Source: Oasisia sp. SBJ-2009
Lineage: Eukaryota; Annelida; Polychaeta; Sabellida; Siboglinidae
Assembly (NCBI GenBank): GCA_964017155.1
Contig: OZ024854.1
Span: 69,458,754-69,522,753 of the forward strand
Direction: 5' to 3'
Length of the DNA stretch: 64,000 nucleotides
A model generated the notes under the pieces. That model worked only from the letters and a program-made list of their open reading frames with translations, was not told where the DNA came from and ran no database searches. Of the stretch, positions 22,282 through 37,000 are shown piece after piece (position 1 is the first letter of the stretch; each line of letters opens with the position of its first letter). The translations under genes were made by a program, and so were the position numbers.

Positions 22282-25184
22282 AACTGATCCCCCGTAGACG
22301 GATCGGACTTTGTCGTCGTTTTCCTCGATTTCTCCAACTATCACCCTGTTAAGGTCGCCAAATGCCTCGTCACCTCATCTAGCTACTGGTTTCTTATTAT
22401 TCCCGCCGTTTACCTGCCGGTCGGTACGGAATTCTGTTGAAAAGAATGTAGACAGACATTTACGCTTCCCCAACTGATCCCCCGTAGACGGATGGGACTT
22501 TGTCGTTTTTCTCAGTTTTTCCGACTATCACCCTGTTAAGGTCGCCAAATGCCTCGCTCGTCGTCTAATTATTTGATATTAGTGGTTACTTATTACTCCC
22601 GCCTTTTACCTACCGGTCGGCACGGCACGGCACGGAACAATGTTGAAACAGGTTTAAACAGAAATTCTCGTTTCCCCAACTGATCCCCCGTAGACGGATC
22701 GGACTTTGTCGTTTTCCTCGATTATCCGAAAGTTGGCAAAATGACGCGCACGGCCATTAGGCTTCCTCCAGAGAGTCGTAGTTACTCCCCGTGCGCGACA
22801 CACGCCCGAGAAGACCGACCGGCGTGTCGAACCTTGCCGTTTTTCTCGATTCGCAGAACTGATCCCCCGTAGACGGATAGGACTTAGTCGTTTTCCTCGG
22901 TTTGTTTCCAAAAGTTGGCAAAACGACGCGCCCGGTCGGTCATTCGTCTACATGCACAAGTGATCTCTACCGTCGTCGAGTCCGTCTTTCCCGTCTGTCT
23001 CCCTCCGCCGGCCCGGGCCGGGCCGCGCCGCGCCGCGCCGCGCCGCGCCGCGCCGCGCCGCGCCGCGCCGCGCCGCGCCGCGCCGCGCCGGGCAAGGCCG
23101 CGCCGGGCAGTTACCGGCGCCCGGTCGGGCTTCGGAACGCGACCGACGGCAAGGCTTCGGCGCGCACGACTGGGCCGGGCTTCGGCATGCGACCAGCGGC
23201 CGGGCTTCGGAACGCGACCAGGTTTCGGCGCAAACTACCGGGCCAGGTTTCGGCACGCCGCTTGCTCAACTGATCCCCCGTAGACGGATCGGACTTTGTC
23301 GTCGTTTTCCTCGATTTCTCCAACTAACACCCTGTTAAGGTCGCCAAATGCCTCGTCACCTCATCTAGCTAGTGGTTTCTTATTACTCCCGCCGTTTACC
23401 CTCCGGTCGGCACGAAATTCTGTTGAAAAGAATGTAGACAGACATTTACGCTTCCCCAACTGATCCCCCGTAGACGGATGGGACTTTGTCGTTTTTCTCA
23501 GTTTTTCCGAATATCACCCTGTTAAGGTCGCCAAATGCCTCGCTCGTCGTCTAATGATTTTATATTAGTGGTTCCTTATTACTCCCGCCGTTTACCCACC
23601 GGTCGGCACGGCACGGCACGGAACTTTGTTGAAACAGGTTTAAACAGAAATTCTCGTTTCCCCAACTGATCCCCGGTAGACGGATCGGACTTTGTCGTTT
23701 TCCTCGATTATCCGAAAGTTAGCAAAATGACGCGCACGGCCATTAGGCTTCCTCAAGAGAGTCGTAGTTACTCCCCGTGCGCGACACACGCCCGAGAAGA
23801 CCGACCGGCGCGTCGAACTTTGCCGTTTTTCTCGATTCGCAGAACTGATCCCCCGTAGACGGATAGGACTTAGTCGTTTTCCTCGGTTTGTTTCCAAAAG
23901 TTGGCAAAACGACGCGCCCGGTCGGTCATTCGTCTACATGCACAAGTGATCTCTACCGTCGTCGAGTCCGTCTTTCCCGTCTCTCTCCCTCCGCCGGCGC
24001 GGGCCGGGCCGGGCCGCGCCGGGCCGGGCCACGCCGGGCAGTTACCTGCGCCCGGTCGGGCTTCGGAACGCGACCGGCGGTGAAGCTTCGGCGCACACGA
24101 CCGGGCCGGGCTTCGGCATGCGACCAGCGGCCGGGCTTCGGAACGCGACCAGGTTTCGGCGCACACTACCGGGCCAGGTTTCGGCACGCCGCTTGCTCAA
24201 CTGATCCCCCGTAGACGGATCGGAATTTGTCGTCGTTTTCCTCGATTTCTCCAACTATCACCCTGTTAAGGTCGCCAAATGCCTCGTCACCTCATCTAGC
24301 TAGTGGTTTCTTATTACTCCCTCCGTTTACCCTCCGGTCGGCACGAAATTCTGTTGAAAAGAATGTAGACAGACATTTACGCTTCCCCAACTGATCCCCC
24401 GTAGACGGATGGGACTTTGTCGTTTTTCTCAGTTTTTCCGACTATCACCCTGTTAAGGTCGCCAAATGCCTCGCTCGTCGTCTAATGATTTTATATTAGT
24501 GGTTCCTTATTACTCCCGCCGTTTACCCACCGGTCGGCACGGCACGGCATGGAACTTTGTTGAAACAGGTTTAAACAGAAATTCTCGTTTCCCCAACTGA
24601 TCCCCGGTAGACGGATCGGACTTTGTCGTTTTCCTCGATTATCCGAAAGTTAGCAAAATGATGCGCACGGCCATTAGGCTTCCTCAAGAGAGTCGTAGTT
24701 ACTCCCCGTGCGCGACACACGCCCGAGAAGACCGACCGGCGCGTCGAACTTTGCCGTTTTTCTCGATTCGCAGAACTGATCCCCCGTAGACGGATAGGAC
24801 TTAGTCGTTTTCCTCGGTTTGTTTCCAAAAGTTGGCAAAACGACGCGCCCGGTCGGTCATTCGTCTACATGCACAAGTGATCTCTACCGTCGTCGAGTCC
24901 GTCTTTCCCGTCTGTCTCCCTCCGCCGGCCCGGGCCGGGCCGCGCCGCGCCGCGCCGCGCCGCGCCGCGCCGCGCCGCGCCGCGCCGCGCCGCGCCGCGC
25001 CGCGCCGGGCAAGGCCGCGCCGGGCAGTTACCGGCGCCCGGTCGGGCTTCGGAACGCGACCGACGGCAAGGCTTCGGCGCGCACGACTGGGCCGGGCTTC
25101 GGCATGCGACCAGCGGCCGGGCTTCGGAACGCGACCAGGTTTCGGCGCAAACTACCGGGCCAGGTTTCGGCACGCCGCTTGCTC
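22282..25184 (+). repeat. Three units completing the 9,899-bp period
   Basis: The units are 986, 931 and 986 bp. The stretch from about 23,870 to 25,000 matches 6,178-7,300 at an offset of 17,692 bp, including private marks (CGGAATTTGTCG near 24230 and near 6529; GATGCGCACGG near 24659 and near 6968). Together with copy 3 of the super-repeat this makes a 9,899-bp larger unit, whose next copy starts at 32181. Confidence 0.8.
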
Positions 25185-28100
25185 AACTGATCCCCCGTAG
25201 ACGGATCGGACTTTGTCGTCGTTTTCCTCGATTTCTCCAACTAACACCCTGTTAAGGTCGCCAAATGCCTCGTCACCTCATCTAGCTAGTGGTTTCTTAT
25301 TACTCCCGCCGTTTACCCTCCGGTCGGCACGAAATTCTGTTGAAAAGAATGTAGACAGACATTTACGCTTCCCCAACTGATCCCCCGTAGACGGATGGGA
25401 CTTTGTCGTTTTTCTCAGTTTTTCCGAATATCACCCTGTTAAGGTCGCCAAATGCCTCGCTCGTCGTCTAATGATTTTATATTAGTGGTTCCTTATTACT
25501 CCCGCCGTTTACCCACCGGTCGGCACGGCACGGCACGGAACTTTGTTGAAACAGGTTTAAACAGAAATTCTCGTTTCCCCAACTGATCCCCGGTAGACGG
25601 ATCGGACTTTGTCGTTTTCCTCGATTATCCGAAAGTTAGCAAAATGACGCGCACGGCCATTAGGCTTCCTCAAGAGAGTCGTAGTTACTCCCCGTGCGCG
25701 ACACACGCCCGAGAAGACCGACCGGCGCGTCGAACTTTGCCGTTTTTCTCGATTCGCAGAACTGATCCCCCGTAGACGGATAGGACTTAGTCGTTTTCCT
25801 CGGTTTGTTTCCAAAAGTTGGCAAAACGACGCGCCCGGTCGGTCATTCGTCTACATGCACAAGTGATCTCTACCGTCGTCGAGTCCGTCTTTCCCGTCTC
25901 TCTCCCTCCGCCGGCGCGGGCCGGGCCGGGCCGCGCCGGGCCGGGCCACGCCGGGCAGTTACCTGCGCCCGGTCGGGCTTCGGAACGCGACCGGCGGTGA
26001 AGCTTCGGCGCACACGACCGGGCCGGGCTTCGGCATGCGACCAGCGGCCGGGCTTCGGAACGCGACCAGGTTTCGGCGCACACTACCGGGCCAGGTTTCG
26101 GCACGCCGCTTGCTCAACTGATCCCCCGTAGACGGATCGGACTTTGTCGTCGTTTTCCTCGATTTCTCCAACTATCACCCTGTTAAGGTCGCCAAATGCC
26201 TCGTCACCTCATCTAGTTAGTGTTTCCTTATTACTCCCGCCGTTTACCTGCCGGTCGGTACGGAATTTTGTTGAAAAGAATGTAGACAGACATTTACGCT
26301 TCCCCAACTGATCCCCCGTAGACGGGTAGGACTTTGTCGTTTTTCTCAGTTTTTCCGACTATCACCCTGTTAAGGTCGCCAAATGCCTCGCTCGTCGTCT
26401 AATGATTTTATATTAGTGGTTCCTTATTACTCCCGCCCTTTACCCACCGGTCGGCACGGCACGGCACGGAACTTTGTTGAAACAAGTTTAAACATAAATT
26501 CTCGTTTCCCCAACTGATCCCCCGTAGACGGATCGGACTTTGTCGTTTTCCTCGATTATCCGAAAGTTGGCAAAATGACGCGCACGGCCATTAGGCTTCC
26601 TCAAGAGAGTCGTAGTTACTCCCCGTGCGCGACACACGCCCGAGAAGACCGACCGGCGCGTCGAACTTTGCCGTTTTTCTCGATTCGCAGAACTGATCCC
26701 CCGTAGACGGATAGGACTTAGTCGTTTTCCTCGGTTTGTTTCCAAAAGTTGGCAAAACGACGCGCCCGGTCGGTCATTCGTCTACATGCACAAGTGATCT
26801 CTACCGTCGTCGAGTCCGTCTTTCCCGTCTCTCTCCCTCCGCCGGCGCGGGCCGGGCCGGGCCGCGCCGGGCCGGGCCACGCCGGGCAGTTACCTGCGCC
26901 CGGTCGGGCTTCGGAACGCGACCGGCGGTGAAGCTTCGGCGCACACGACCGGGCCGGGCTTCGGCATGCGACCAGCGGCCGGGCTTCGGAACGCGACCAG
27001 GTTTCGGCGCACACTACCGGGCCAGGTTTCGGCACGCCGCTTGCTCAACTGATCCCCCGTAGACGGATCGGACTTTGTCGTCGTTTTCCTCGATTTCTCC
27101 AACTATCACCCTGTTAAGGTCGCCAAATGCCTCGTCACCTCATCTAGTTAGTGTTTCCTTATTACTCCCGCCGTTTACCTGCCGGTCGGTACGGAATTTT
27201 GTTGAAAAGAATGTAGACAGACATTTACGCTTCCCCAACTGATCCCCCGTAGACGGGTAGGACTTTGTCGTTTTTCTCAGTTTTTCCGACTATCACCCTG
27301 TTAAGGTCGCCAAATGCCTCGCTCGTCGTCTAATGATTTTATATTAGTGGTTCCTTATTACTCCCGCCCTTTACCCACCGGTCGGCACGGCACGGCACGG
27401 AACTTTGTTGAAACAAGTTTAAACATAAATTCTCGTTTCCCCAACTGATCCCCCGGTAGACGGATCGGACTTTGTCGTTTTCCTCGATTATCCGAAAGTT
27501 GGCAAAATGACGCGCACGGCCATTAGGCTTCCTCAAGAGAGTCGTAGTTACTCCCCGTGCGCGACACACGCCCGAGAAGACCGACCGGCGCGTCGAACTT
27601 TGCCGTTTTTCTCGATTCGCAGAACTGATCCCCCGTAGACGGATAGGACTTAGTCGTTTTCCTCGGTTTGTTTCCAAAAGTTGGCAAAACGACGCGCCCG
27701 GTCGGTCATTCGTCTACATGCACAAGTGATCTCTACCGTCGTCGAGTCCGTCTTTCCCGTCTCTCTCCCTCCGCCGGCGCGGGCCGGGCCGGGCCGCGCC
27801 GGGCCGGGCCACGCCGGGCAGTTACCGGCGCCCGGTCGGGCTTCGGAACGCGACCGGCGGTGAAGCTTCGGCGCACACGACCGGGCCGGGCTTCGGCATG
27901 CGACCAGCGGCCGGGCTTCGGAACGCGACCAGGTTTCGGCGCACACTACCGGGCCAGGTTTCGGCACGCCGCTTGCTCAACTGATCCCCCGTAGACGGAT
28001 CGGACTTTGTCGTCGTTTTCCTCGATTTCTCCAACTATCACCCTGTTAAGGTCGCCAAATGCCTCGTCACCTCATCTAGTTAGTGTTTCCTTATTACTCC

Positions 28101-31100
28101 CGCCGTTTACCTGCCGGTCGGTACGGAATTTTGTTGAAAAGAATGTAGACAGACATTTACGCTTCCCCAACTGATCCCCCGTAGACGGGTAGGACTTTGT
28201 CGTTTTTCTCAGTTTTTCCGACTATCACCCTGTTAAGGTCGCCAAATGCCTCGCTCGTCGTCTAATGATTTTATATTAGTGGTTCCTTATTACTCCCGCC
28301 CTTTACCCACCGGTCGGCACGGCACGGCACGGAACTTTGTTGAAACAAGTTTAAACATAAATTCTCGTTTCCCCAACTGATCCCCCGTAGACGGATCGGA
28401 CTTTGTCGTTTTCCTCGATTATCCGAAAGTTGGCAAAATGACGCGCACGGCCATTAGGCTTCCTCGAGAGAGTCGTAGTTACTCCCCGTGCGCGACACAC
28501 GCCCGAGAAGACCGACCGGCGCGTCGAACTTTGCCGTTTTTCTCGATTCGCAGAACTGATCCCCCGTAGACGGATAGGACTTAGTCGTTTTCCTCGGTTT
28601 GTTTCCAAAAGTTGGCAAAACGACGCGCCCGGTCGGTCATTCGTCTACATGCACAAGTGATCTCTACCGTCGTCGAGTCCGTCTTTCCCGTCTCTCTCCC
28701 TCCGCCGGCCCGGGCCGGGCCGCGCCGCGCCGCGCCGTGCAAGGCCGCGCCGGGCAGTTACCGGCGCCTGGTCGGGCTTCGGAACGCGACCGGCGGCAAG
28801 GCTTCGGCGCACACGACTGGGCCGGGCTTCGGCACGCCGCTTGCTCAACTGATCCCCCGTAGACGGATCGGACTTTGTCGTCGTTTTCCTCGATTTCTCC
28901 AACTATCACCCTGTTAAGGTCGCCAAATGCCTCGTCACCTCATCTAGCTACTGGTTTCTTATTATTCCCGCCGTTTACCTGCCGGTCGGTACGGAATTCT
29001 GTTGAAAAGAATGTAGACAGACATTTACGCTTCCCCAACTGATCCCCCGTAGACGGATGGGACTTTGTCGTTTTTCTCAGTTTTTCCGACTATCACCCTG
29101 TTAAGGTCGCCAAATGCCTCGCTCGTCGTCTAATTATTTGATATTAGTGGTTACTTATTACTCCCGCCTTTTACCTACCGGTCGGCACGGCACGGCACGG
29201 AACAATGTTGAAACAGGTTTAAACAGAAATTCTCGTTTCCCCAACTGATCCCCCGTAGACGGATCGGACTTTGTCGTTTTCCTCGATTATCCGAAAGTTG
29301 GCAAAATGACGCGCACGGCCATTAGGCTTCCTCCAGAGAGTCGTAGTTACTCCCCGTGCGCGACACACGCCCGAGAAGACCGACCGGCGCGTCGAACTTT
29401 GCCGTTTTTCTCGATTCGCAGAACTGATCCCCCGTAGACGGGTAGGACTTAGTCGTTTTTCTCGATTTGTTTCCAAAAGTTGGCAAAACGACCCGCCCGG
29501 TAGGTCATTCGTCTACATGCACAAGTGATCTCTACCGTCGTTGAGTCCGTCTTTCCCGTCTGTCTCCCTCCGCCGGCCCGGGCCGGGCCGGGCCGCGCCG
29601 CGCCGCGCCGCGCCGGGCAAGGCCGCGCCGGGCAGTTACCGGCGCCCGGTCGGGCTTCGGAACGCGACCGACGGCAAGGCTTCGGCGCGCACGACTGGGC
29701 CGGGCTTCGGCATGCGACCAGCGGCCGGGCTTCGGAACGCGACCAGGTTTCGGCGCAAACTACCGGGCCAGGTTTCGGCACGCCGCTTGCTCAACTGATC
29801 CCCCGTAGACGGATCGGACTTTGTCGTCGTTTTCCTCGATTTCTCCAACTAACACCCTGTTAAGGTCGCCAAATGCCTCGTCACCTCATCTAGCTAGTGG
29901 TTTCTTATTACTCCCGCCGTTTACCCTCCGGTCGGCACGAAATTCTGTTGAAAAGAATGTAGACAGACATTTACGCTTCCCCAACTGATCCCCCGTAGAC
30001 GGATGGGACTTTGTCGTTTTTCTCAGTTTTTCCGAATATCACCCTGTTAAGGTCGCCAAATGCCTCGCTCGTCGTCTAATGATTTTATATTAGTGGTTCC
30101 TTATTACTCCCGCCGTTTACCCACCGGTCGGCACGGCACGGCACGGAACTTTGTTGAAACAGGTTTAAACAGAAATTCTCGTTTCCCCAACTGATCCCCC
30201 GTAGACGGATCGGACTTTGTCGTCGTTTTCGTCGATTTCTCCAACTCAGGTCGCCAAATGCCTCGTCACCTCATCTAGTTAGTGTTTCCTTATTACTCCC
30301 GCCGTTTACCTGCCGGTCGGTACGGAATTCTGTTGAAAAGAATGTAGACAGACATTTACGCTTCCCCAACTGATCCCCCGTAGACGGATGGGACTTTGTC
30401 GTTTTTCTCAGTTTTTCCGACTATCACCCTGTTAAGGTCGCCAAATGCCTCGCTCGTCGTCTAATTATTTGATATTAGTGGTTACTTATTACTCCCGCCT
30501 TTTACCTACCGGTCGGCACGGCACGGCACGGAACAATGTTGAAACAGGTTTAAACAGAAATTCTCGTTTCCCCAACTGATCCCCCGTAGACGGATCGGAC
30601 TTTGTCGTTTTCCTCGATTATCCGAAAGTTGGCAAAATGACGCGCACGGCCATTAGGCTTCCTCCAGAGAGTCGTAGTTACTCCCCGTGCGCGACACACG
30701 CCCGAGAAGACCGACCGGCGCGTCGAACTTTGCCGTTTTTCTCGATTCGCAGAACTGATCCCCCGTAGACGGGTAGGACTTAGTCGTTTTTCTCGATTTG
30801 TTTCCAAAAGTTGGCAAAACGACCCGCCCGGTCGGTCATTCGTCTACATGCACAAGTGATCTCTACCGTCGTTGAGTCCGTCTTTCCCGTCTGTCTCCCT
30901 CCGCCGGCCCGGGCCGGGCCGGGCCGCGCCGCGCCGGGAAGGCCGCCCCGGGCAGTTACCGGCGCCCGGTCGGGCTTCGGAACGCGACCGACGGCAAGGC
31001 TTCGGCGCGCACGACTGGGCCGGGCTTCGGCATGCGACCAGCGGCCGGGCTTCGGAACGCGACCAGGTTTCGGCGCAAACTACCGGGCCAGGTTTCGGCA

Positions 31101-32180
31101 CGCCGCTTGCTCAACTGATCCCCCGTAGACGGATCGGACTTTGTCGTCGTTTTCCTCGATTTCTCCAACTAACACCCTGTTAAGGTCGCCAAATGCCTCG
31201 TCACCTCATCTAGCTAGTGGTTTCTTATTACTCCCGCCGTTTACCCTCCGGTCGGCACGAAATTCTGTTGAAAAGAATGTAGACAGACATTTACGCTTCC
31301 CCAACTGATCCCCCGTAGACGGATCGGACTTTGTCGTCGTTTTCCTCGATTACTCCAACTATCACCATGTTAAGGTCGCCAAATGCCTCGTCACCTCATC
31401 TAGTTAGTGTTTCCTTATTACTCCCGCCGTTTACCTGCCGGTCGGTACGGAATTTTGTTGAAAAGAATGTAGACAGACATTTACGCTTCCCCAACTGATC
31501 CCCCGTAGACGGGTAGGACTTTGTCGTTTTTCTCAGTTTTTCCGACTATCACCCTGTTAAGGTCGCCAAATGCCTCGCTCGTCGTCTAATGATTTTATAT
31601 TAGTGGTTCCTTATTACTCCCGCCCTTTACCCACCGGTCGGCACGGCACGGCACGGAACTTTGTTGAAACAAGTTTAAACATAAATTCTCGTTTCCCCAA
31701 CTGATCCCCCGTAGACGGATCGGACTTTGTCGTTTTCCTCGATTATCCGAAAGTTGGCAAAATGACGCGCACGGCCATTAGGCTTCCTCGAGAGAGTCGT
31801 AGTTACTCCCCGTGCGCGACACACGCCCGAGAAGACCGACCGGCGCGTCGAACTTTGCCGTTTTTCTCGATTCGCAGAACTGATCCCCCGTAGACGGATA
31901 GGACTTAGTCGTTTTCCTCGGTTTGTTTCCAAAAGTTGGCAAAACGACGCGCCCGGTCGGTCATTCGTCTACATGCACAAGTGATCTCTACCGTCGTCGA
32001 GTCCGTCTTTCCCGTCTCTCTCCCTCCGCCGGCCCGGGCCGGGCCGGGCCGCGCCGCGCCGCGCCGCGCCGTGCAAGGCCGCGCCGGGCAGTTACCGGCG
32101 CCTGGTCGGGCTTCGGAACGCGACCGGCGGCAAGGCTTCGGCGCACACGACTGGGCCGGGCTTCGGCACGCCGCTTGCTC
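25185..32180 (+). repeat. 7.0-kb super-repeat, copy 3
   Basis: It has the same seven-unit order as copies 1 and 2, at offsets of 17,697 and 9,899 bp. The 1-bp C-anchor insertion is near 27452, the altered GGTAGGTCATTCG near 29500, and the CACCATGTTAAGG mark near 31360. The sequence is virtually identical to the other copies as far as can be read by eye. Confidence 0.88.
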
Positions 32181-34087
32181 AACTGATCCCCCGTAGACGG
32201 ATCGGACTTTGTCGTCGTTTTCCTCGATTTCTCCAACTATCACCCTGTTAAGGTCGCCAAATGCCTCGTCACCTCATCTAGCTACTGGTTTCTTATTATT
32301 CCCGCCGTTTACCTGCCGGTCGGTACGGAATTCTGTTGAAAAGAATGTAGACAGACATTTACGCTTCCCCAACTGATCCCCCGTAGACGGATGGGACTTT
32401 GTCGTTTTTCTCAGTTTTTCCGACTATCACCCTGTTAAGGTCGCCAAATGCCTCGCTCGTCGTCTAATTATTTGATATTAGTGGTTACTTATTACTCCCG
32501 CCTTTTACCTACCGGTCGGCACGGCACGGCACGGAACAATGTTGAAACAGGTTTAAACAGAAATTCTCGTTTCCCCAACTGATCCCCCGTAGACGGATCG
32601 GACTTTGTCGTTTTCCTCGATTATCCGAAAGTTGGCAAAATGACGCGCACGGCCATTAGGCTTCCTCCAGAGAGTCGTAGTTACTCCCCGTGCGCGACAC
32701 ACGCCCGAGAAGACCGACCGGCGTGTCGAACCTTGCCGTTTTTCTCGATTCGCAGAACTGATCCCCCGTAGACGGATAGGACTTAGTCGTTTTCCTCGGT
32801 TTGTTTCCAAAAGTTGGCAAAACGACGCGCCCGGTCGGTCATTCGTCTACATGCACAAGTGATCTCTACCGTCGTCGAGTCCGTCTTTCCCGTCTGTCTC
32901 CCTCCGCCGGCCCGGGCCGGGCCGCGCCGCGCCGCGCCGCGCCGCGCCGCGCCGCGCCGCGCCGCGCCGCGCCGCGCCGGGCAAGGCCGCGCCGGGCAGT
33001 TACCGGCGCCCGGTCGGGCTTCGGAACGCGACCGACGGCAAGGCTTCGGCGCGCACGACTGGGCCGGGCTTCGGCATGCGACCAGCGGCCGGGCTTCGGA
33101 ACGCGACCAGGTTTCGGCGCAAACTACCGGGCCAGGTTTCGGCACGCCGCTTGCTCAACTGATCCCCCGTAGACGGATCGGACTTTGTCGTCGTTTTCCT
33201 CGATTTCTCCAACTAACACCCTGTTAAGGTCGCCAAATGCCTCGTCACCTCATCTAGCTAGTGGTTTCTTATTACTCCCGCCGTTTACCCTCCGGTCGGC
33301 ACGAAATTCTGTTGAAAAGAATGTAGACAGACATTTACGCTTCCCCAACTGATCCCCCGTAGACGGATGGGACTTTGTCGTTTTTCTCAGTTTTTCCGAA
33401 TATCACCCTGTTAAGGTCGCCAAATGCCTCGCTCGTCGTCTAATGATTTTATATTAGTGGTTCCTTATTACTCCCGCCGTTTACCCACCGGTCGGCACGG
33501 CACGGCACGGAACTTTGTTGAAACAGGTTTAAACAGAAATTCTCGTTTCCCCAACTGATCCCCGGTAGACGGATCGGACTTTGTCGTTTTCCTCGATTAT
33601 CCGAAAGTTAGCAAAATGACGCGCACGGCCATTAGGCTTCCTCAAGAGAGTCGTAGTTACTCCCCGTGCGCGACACACGCCCGAGAAGACCGACCGGCGC
33701 GTCGAACTTTGCCGTTTTTCTCGATTCGCAGAACTGATCCCCCGTAGACGGATAGGACTTAGTCGTTTTCCTCGGTTTGTTTCCAAAAGTTGGCAAAACG
33801 ACGCGCCCGGTCGGTCATTCGTCTACATGCACAAGTGATCTCTACCGTCGTCGAGTCCGTCTTTCCCGTCTCTCTCCCTCCGCCGGCGCGGGCCGGGCCG
33901 GGCCGCGCCGGGCCGGGCCACGCCGGGCAGTTACCTGCGCCCGGTCGGGCTTCGGAACGCGACCGGCGGTGAAGCTTCGGCGCACACGACCGGGCCGGGC
34001 TTCGGCATGCGACCAGCGGCCGGGCTTCGGAACGCGACCAGGTTTCGGCGCACACTACCGGGCCAGGTTTCGGCACGCCGCTTGCTC

Positions 34088-37000
34088 AACTGATCCCCCG
34101 TAGACGGATCGGACTTTGTCGTCGTTTTCCTCGATTTCTCCAACTATCACCCTGTTAAGGTCGCCAAATGCCTCGTCACCTCATCTAGTTAGTGTTTCCT
34201 TATTACTCCCGCCGTTTACCTGCCGGTCGGTACGGAATTTTGTTGAAAAGAATGTAGACAGACATTTACGCTTCCCCAACTGATCCCCCGTAGACGGGTA
34301 GGACTTTGTCGTTTTTCTCAGTTTTTCCGACTATCACCCTGTTAAGGTCGCCAAATGCCTCGCTCGTCGTCTAATGATTTTATATTAGTGGTTCCTTATT
34401 ACTCCCGCCCTTTACCCACCGGTCGGCACGGCACGGCACGGAACTTTGTTGAAACAAGTTTAAACATAAATTCTCGTTTCCCCAACTGATCCCCCGTAGA
34501 CGGATCGGACTTTGTCGTTTTCCTCGATTATCCGAAAGTTGGCAAAATGACGCGCACGGCCATTAGGCTTCCTCGAGAGAGTCGTAGTTACTCCCCGTGC
34601 GCGACACACGCCCGAGAAGACCGACCGGCGCGTCGAACTTTGCCGTTTTTCTCGATTCGCAGAACTGATCCCCCGTAGACGGATAGGACTTAGTCGTTTT
34701 CCTCGGTTTGTTTCCAAAAGTTGGCAAAACGACGCGCCCGGTCGGTCATTCGTCTACATGCACAAGTGATCTCTACCGTCGTCGAGTCCGTCTTTCCCGT
34801 CTCTCTCCCTCCGCCGGCCCGGGCCGGGCCGCGCCGCGCCGCGCCGTGCAAGGCCGCGCCGGGCAGTTACCGGCGCCTGGTCGGGCTTCGGAACGCGACC
34901 GGCGGCAAGGCTTCGGCGCACACGACTGGGCCGGGCTTCGGCACGCCGCTTGCTCAACTGATCCCCCGTAGACGGATCGGACTTTGTCGTCGTTTTCCTC
35001 GATTTCTCCAACTATCACCCTGTTAAGGTCGCCAAATGCCTCGTCACCTCATCTAGCTACTGGTTTCTTATTATTCCCGCCGTTTACCTGCCGGTCGGTA
35101 CGGAATTCTGTTGAAAAGAATGTAGACAGACATTTACGCTTCCCCAACTGATCCCCCGTAGACGGATGGGACTTTGTCGTTTTTCTCAGTTTTTCCGACT
35201 ATCACCCTGTTAAGGTCGCCAAATGCCTCGCTCGTCGTCTAATTATTTGATATTAGTGGTTACTTATTACTCCCGCCTTTTACCTACCGGTCGGCACGGC
35301 ACGGCACGGAACAATGTTGAAACAGGTTTAAACAGAAATTCTCGTTTCCCCAACTGATCCCCCGTAGACGGATCGGACTTTGTCGTTTTCCTCGATTATC
35401 CGAAAGTTGGCAAAATGACGCGCACGGCCATTAGGCTTCCTCCAGAGAGTCGTAGTTACTCCCCGTGCGCGACACACGCCCGAGAAGACCGACCGGCGCG
35501 TCGAACTTTGCCGTTTTTCTCGATTCGCAGAACTGATCCCCCGTAGACGGGTAGGACTTAGTCGTTTTTCTCGATTTGTTTCCAAAAGTTGGCAAAACGA
35601 CCCGCCCGGTAGGTCATTCGTCTACATGCACAAGTGATCTCTACCGTCGTTGAGTCCGTCTTTCCCGTCTGTCTCCCTCCGCCGGCCCGGGCCGGGCCGG
35701 GCCGCGCCGCGCCGCGCCGCGCCGGGCAAGGCCGCGCCGGGCAGTTACCGGCGCCCGGTCGGGCTTCGGAACGCGACCGACGGCAAGGCTTCGGCGCGCA
35801 CGACTGGGCCGGACTTCGGCATGCGACCAGCGGCCGGGCTTCGGAACGCGACCAGGTTTCGGCGCAAACTACCGGGCCAGGTTTCGGCACGCCGCTTGCT
35901 CAACTGATCCCCCGTAGACGGATCGGACTTTGTCGTCGTTTTCCTCGATTTCTCCAACTAACACCCTGTTAAGGTCGCCAAATGCCTCGTCACCTCATCT
36001 AGCTAGTGGTTTCTTATTACTCCCGCCGTTTACCCTCCGGTCGGCACGAAATTCTGTTGAAAAGAATGTAGACAGACATTTACGCTTCCCCAACTGATCC
36101 CCCGTAGACGGCTGGGACTTTGTCGTTTTTCTCAGTTTTTCCGAATATCACCCTGTTAAGGTCGCCAAATGCCTCGCTCGTCGTCTAATGATTTTATATT
36201 AGTGGTTCCTTATTACTCCCGCCGTTTACCCACCGGTCGGCACGGCACGGCACGGAACTTTGTTGAAACAGGTTTAAACAGAAATTCTCGTTTCCCCAAC
36301 TGATCCCCCGTAGACGGATCGGACTTTGTCGTCGTTTTCGTCGATTTCTCCAACTCAGGTCGCCAAATGCCTCGTCACCTCATCTAGTTAGTGTTTCCTT
36401 ATTACTCCCGCCGTTTACCTGCCGGTCGGTACGGAATTCTGTTGAAAAGAATGTAGACAGACATTTACGCTTCCCCAACTGATCCCCCGTAGACGGATGG
36501 GACTTTGTCGTTTTTCTCAGTTTTTCCGACTATCACCCTGTTAAGGTCGCCAAATGCCTCGCTCGTCGTCTAATTATTTGATATTAGTGGTTACTTATTA
36601 CTCCCGCCTTTTACCTACCGGTCGGCACGGCACGGCACGGAACAATGTTGAAACAGGTTTAAACAGAAATTCTCGTTTCCCCAACTGATCCCCCGTAGAC
36701 GGATCGGACTTTGTCGTTTTCCTCGATTATCCGAAAGTTGGCAAAATGACGCGCACGGCCATTAGGCTTCCTCCAGAGAGTCGTAGTTACTCCCCGTGCG
36801 CGACACACGCCCGAGAAGACCGACCGGCGCGTCGAACTTTGCCGTTTTTCTCGATTCGCAGAACTGATCCCCCGTAGACGGGTAGGACTTAGTCGTTTTT
36901 CTCGATTTGTTTCCAAAAGTTGGCAAAACGACCCGCCCGGTCGGTCATTCGTCTACATGCACAAGTGATCTCTACCGTCGTTGAGTCCGTCTTTCCCGTC

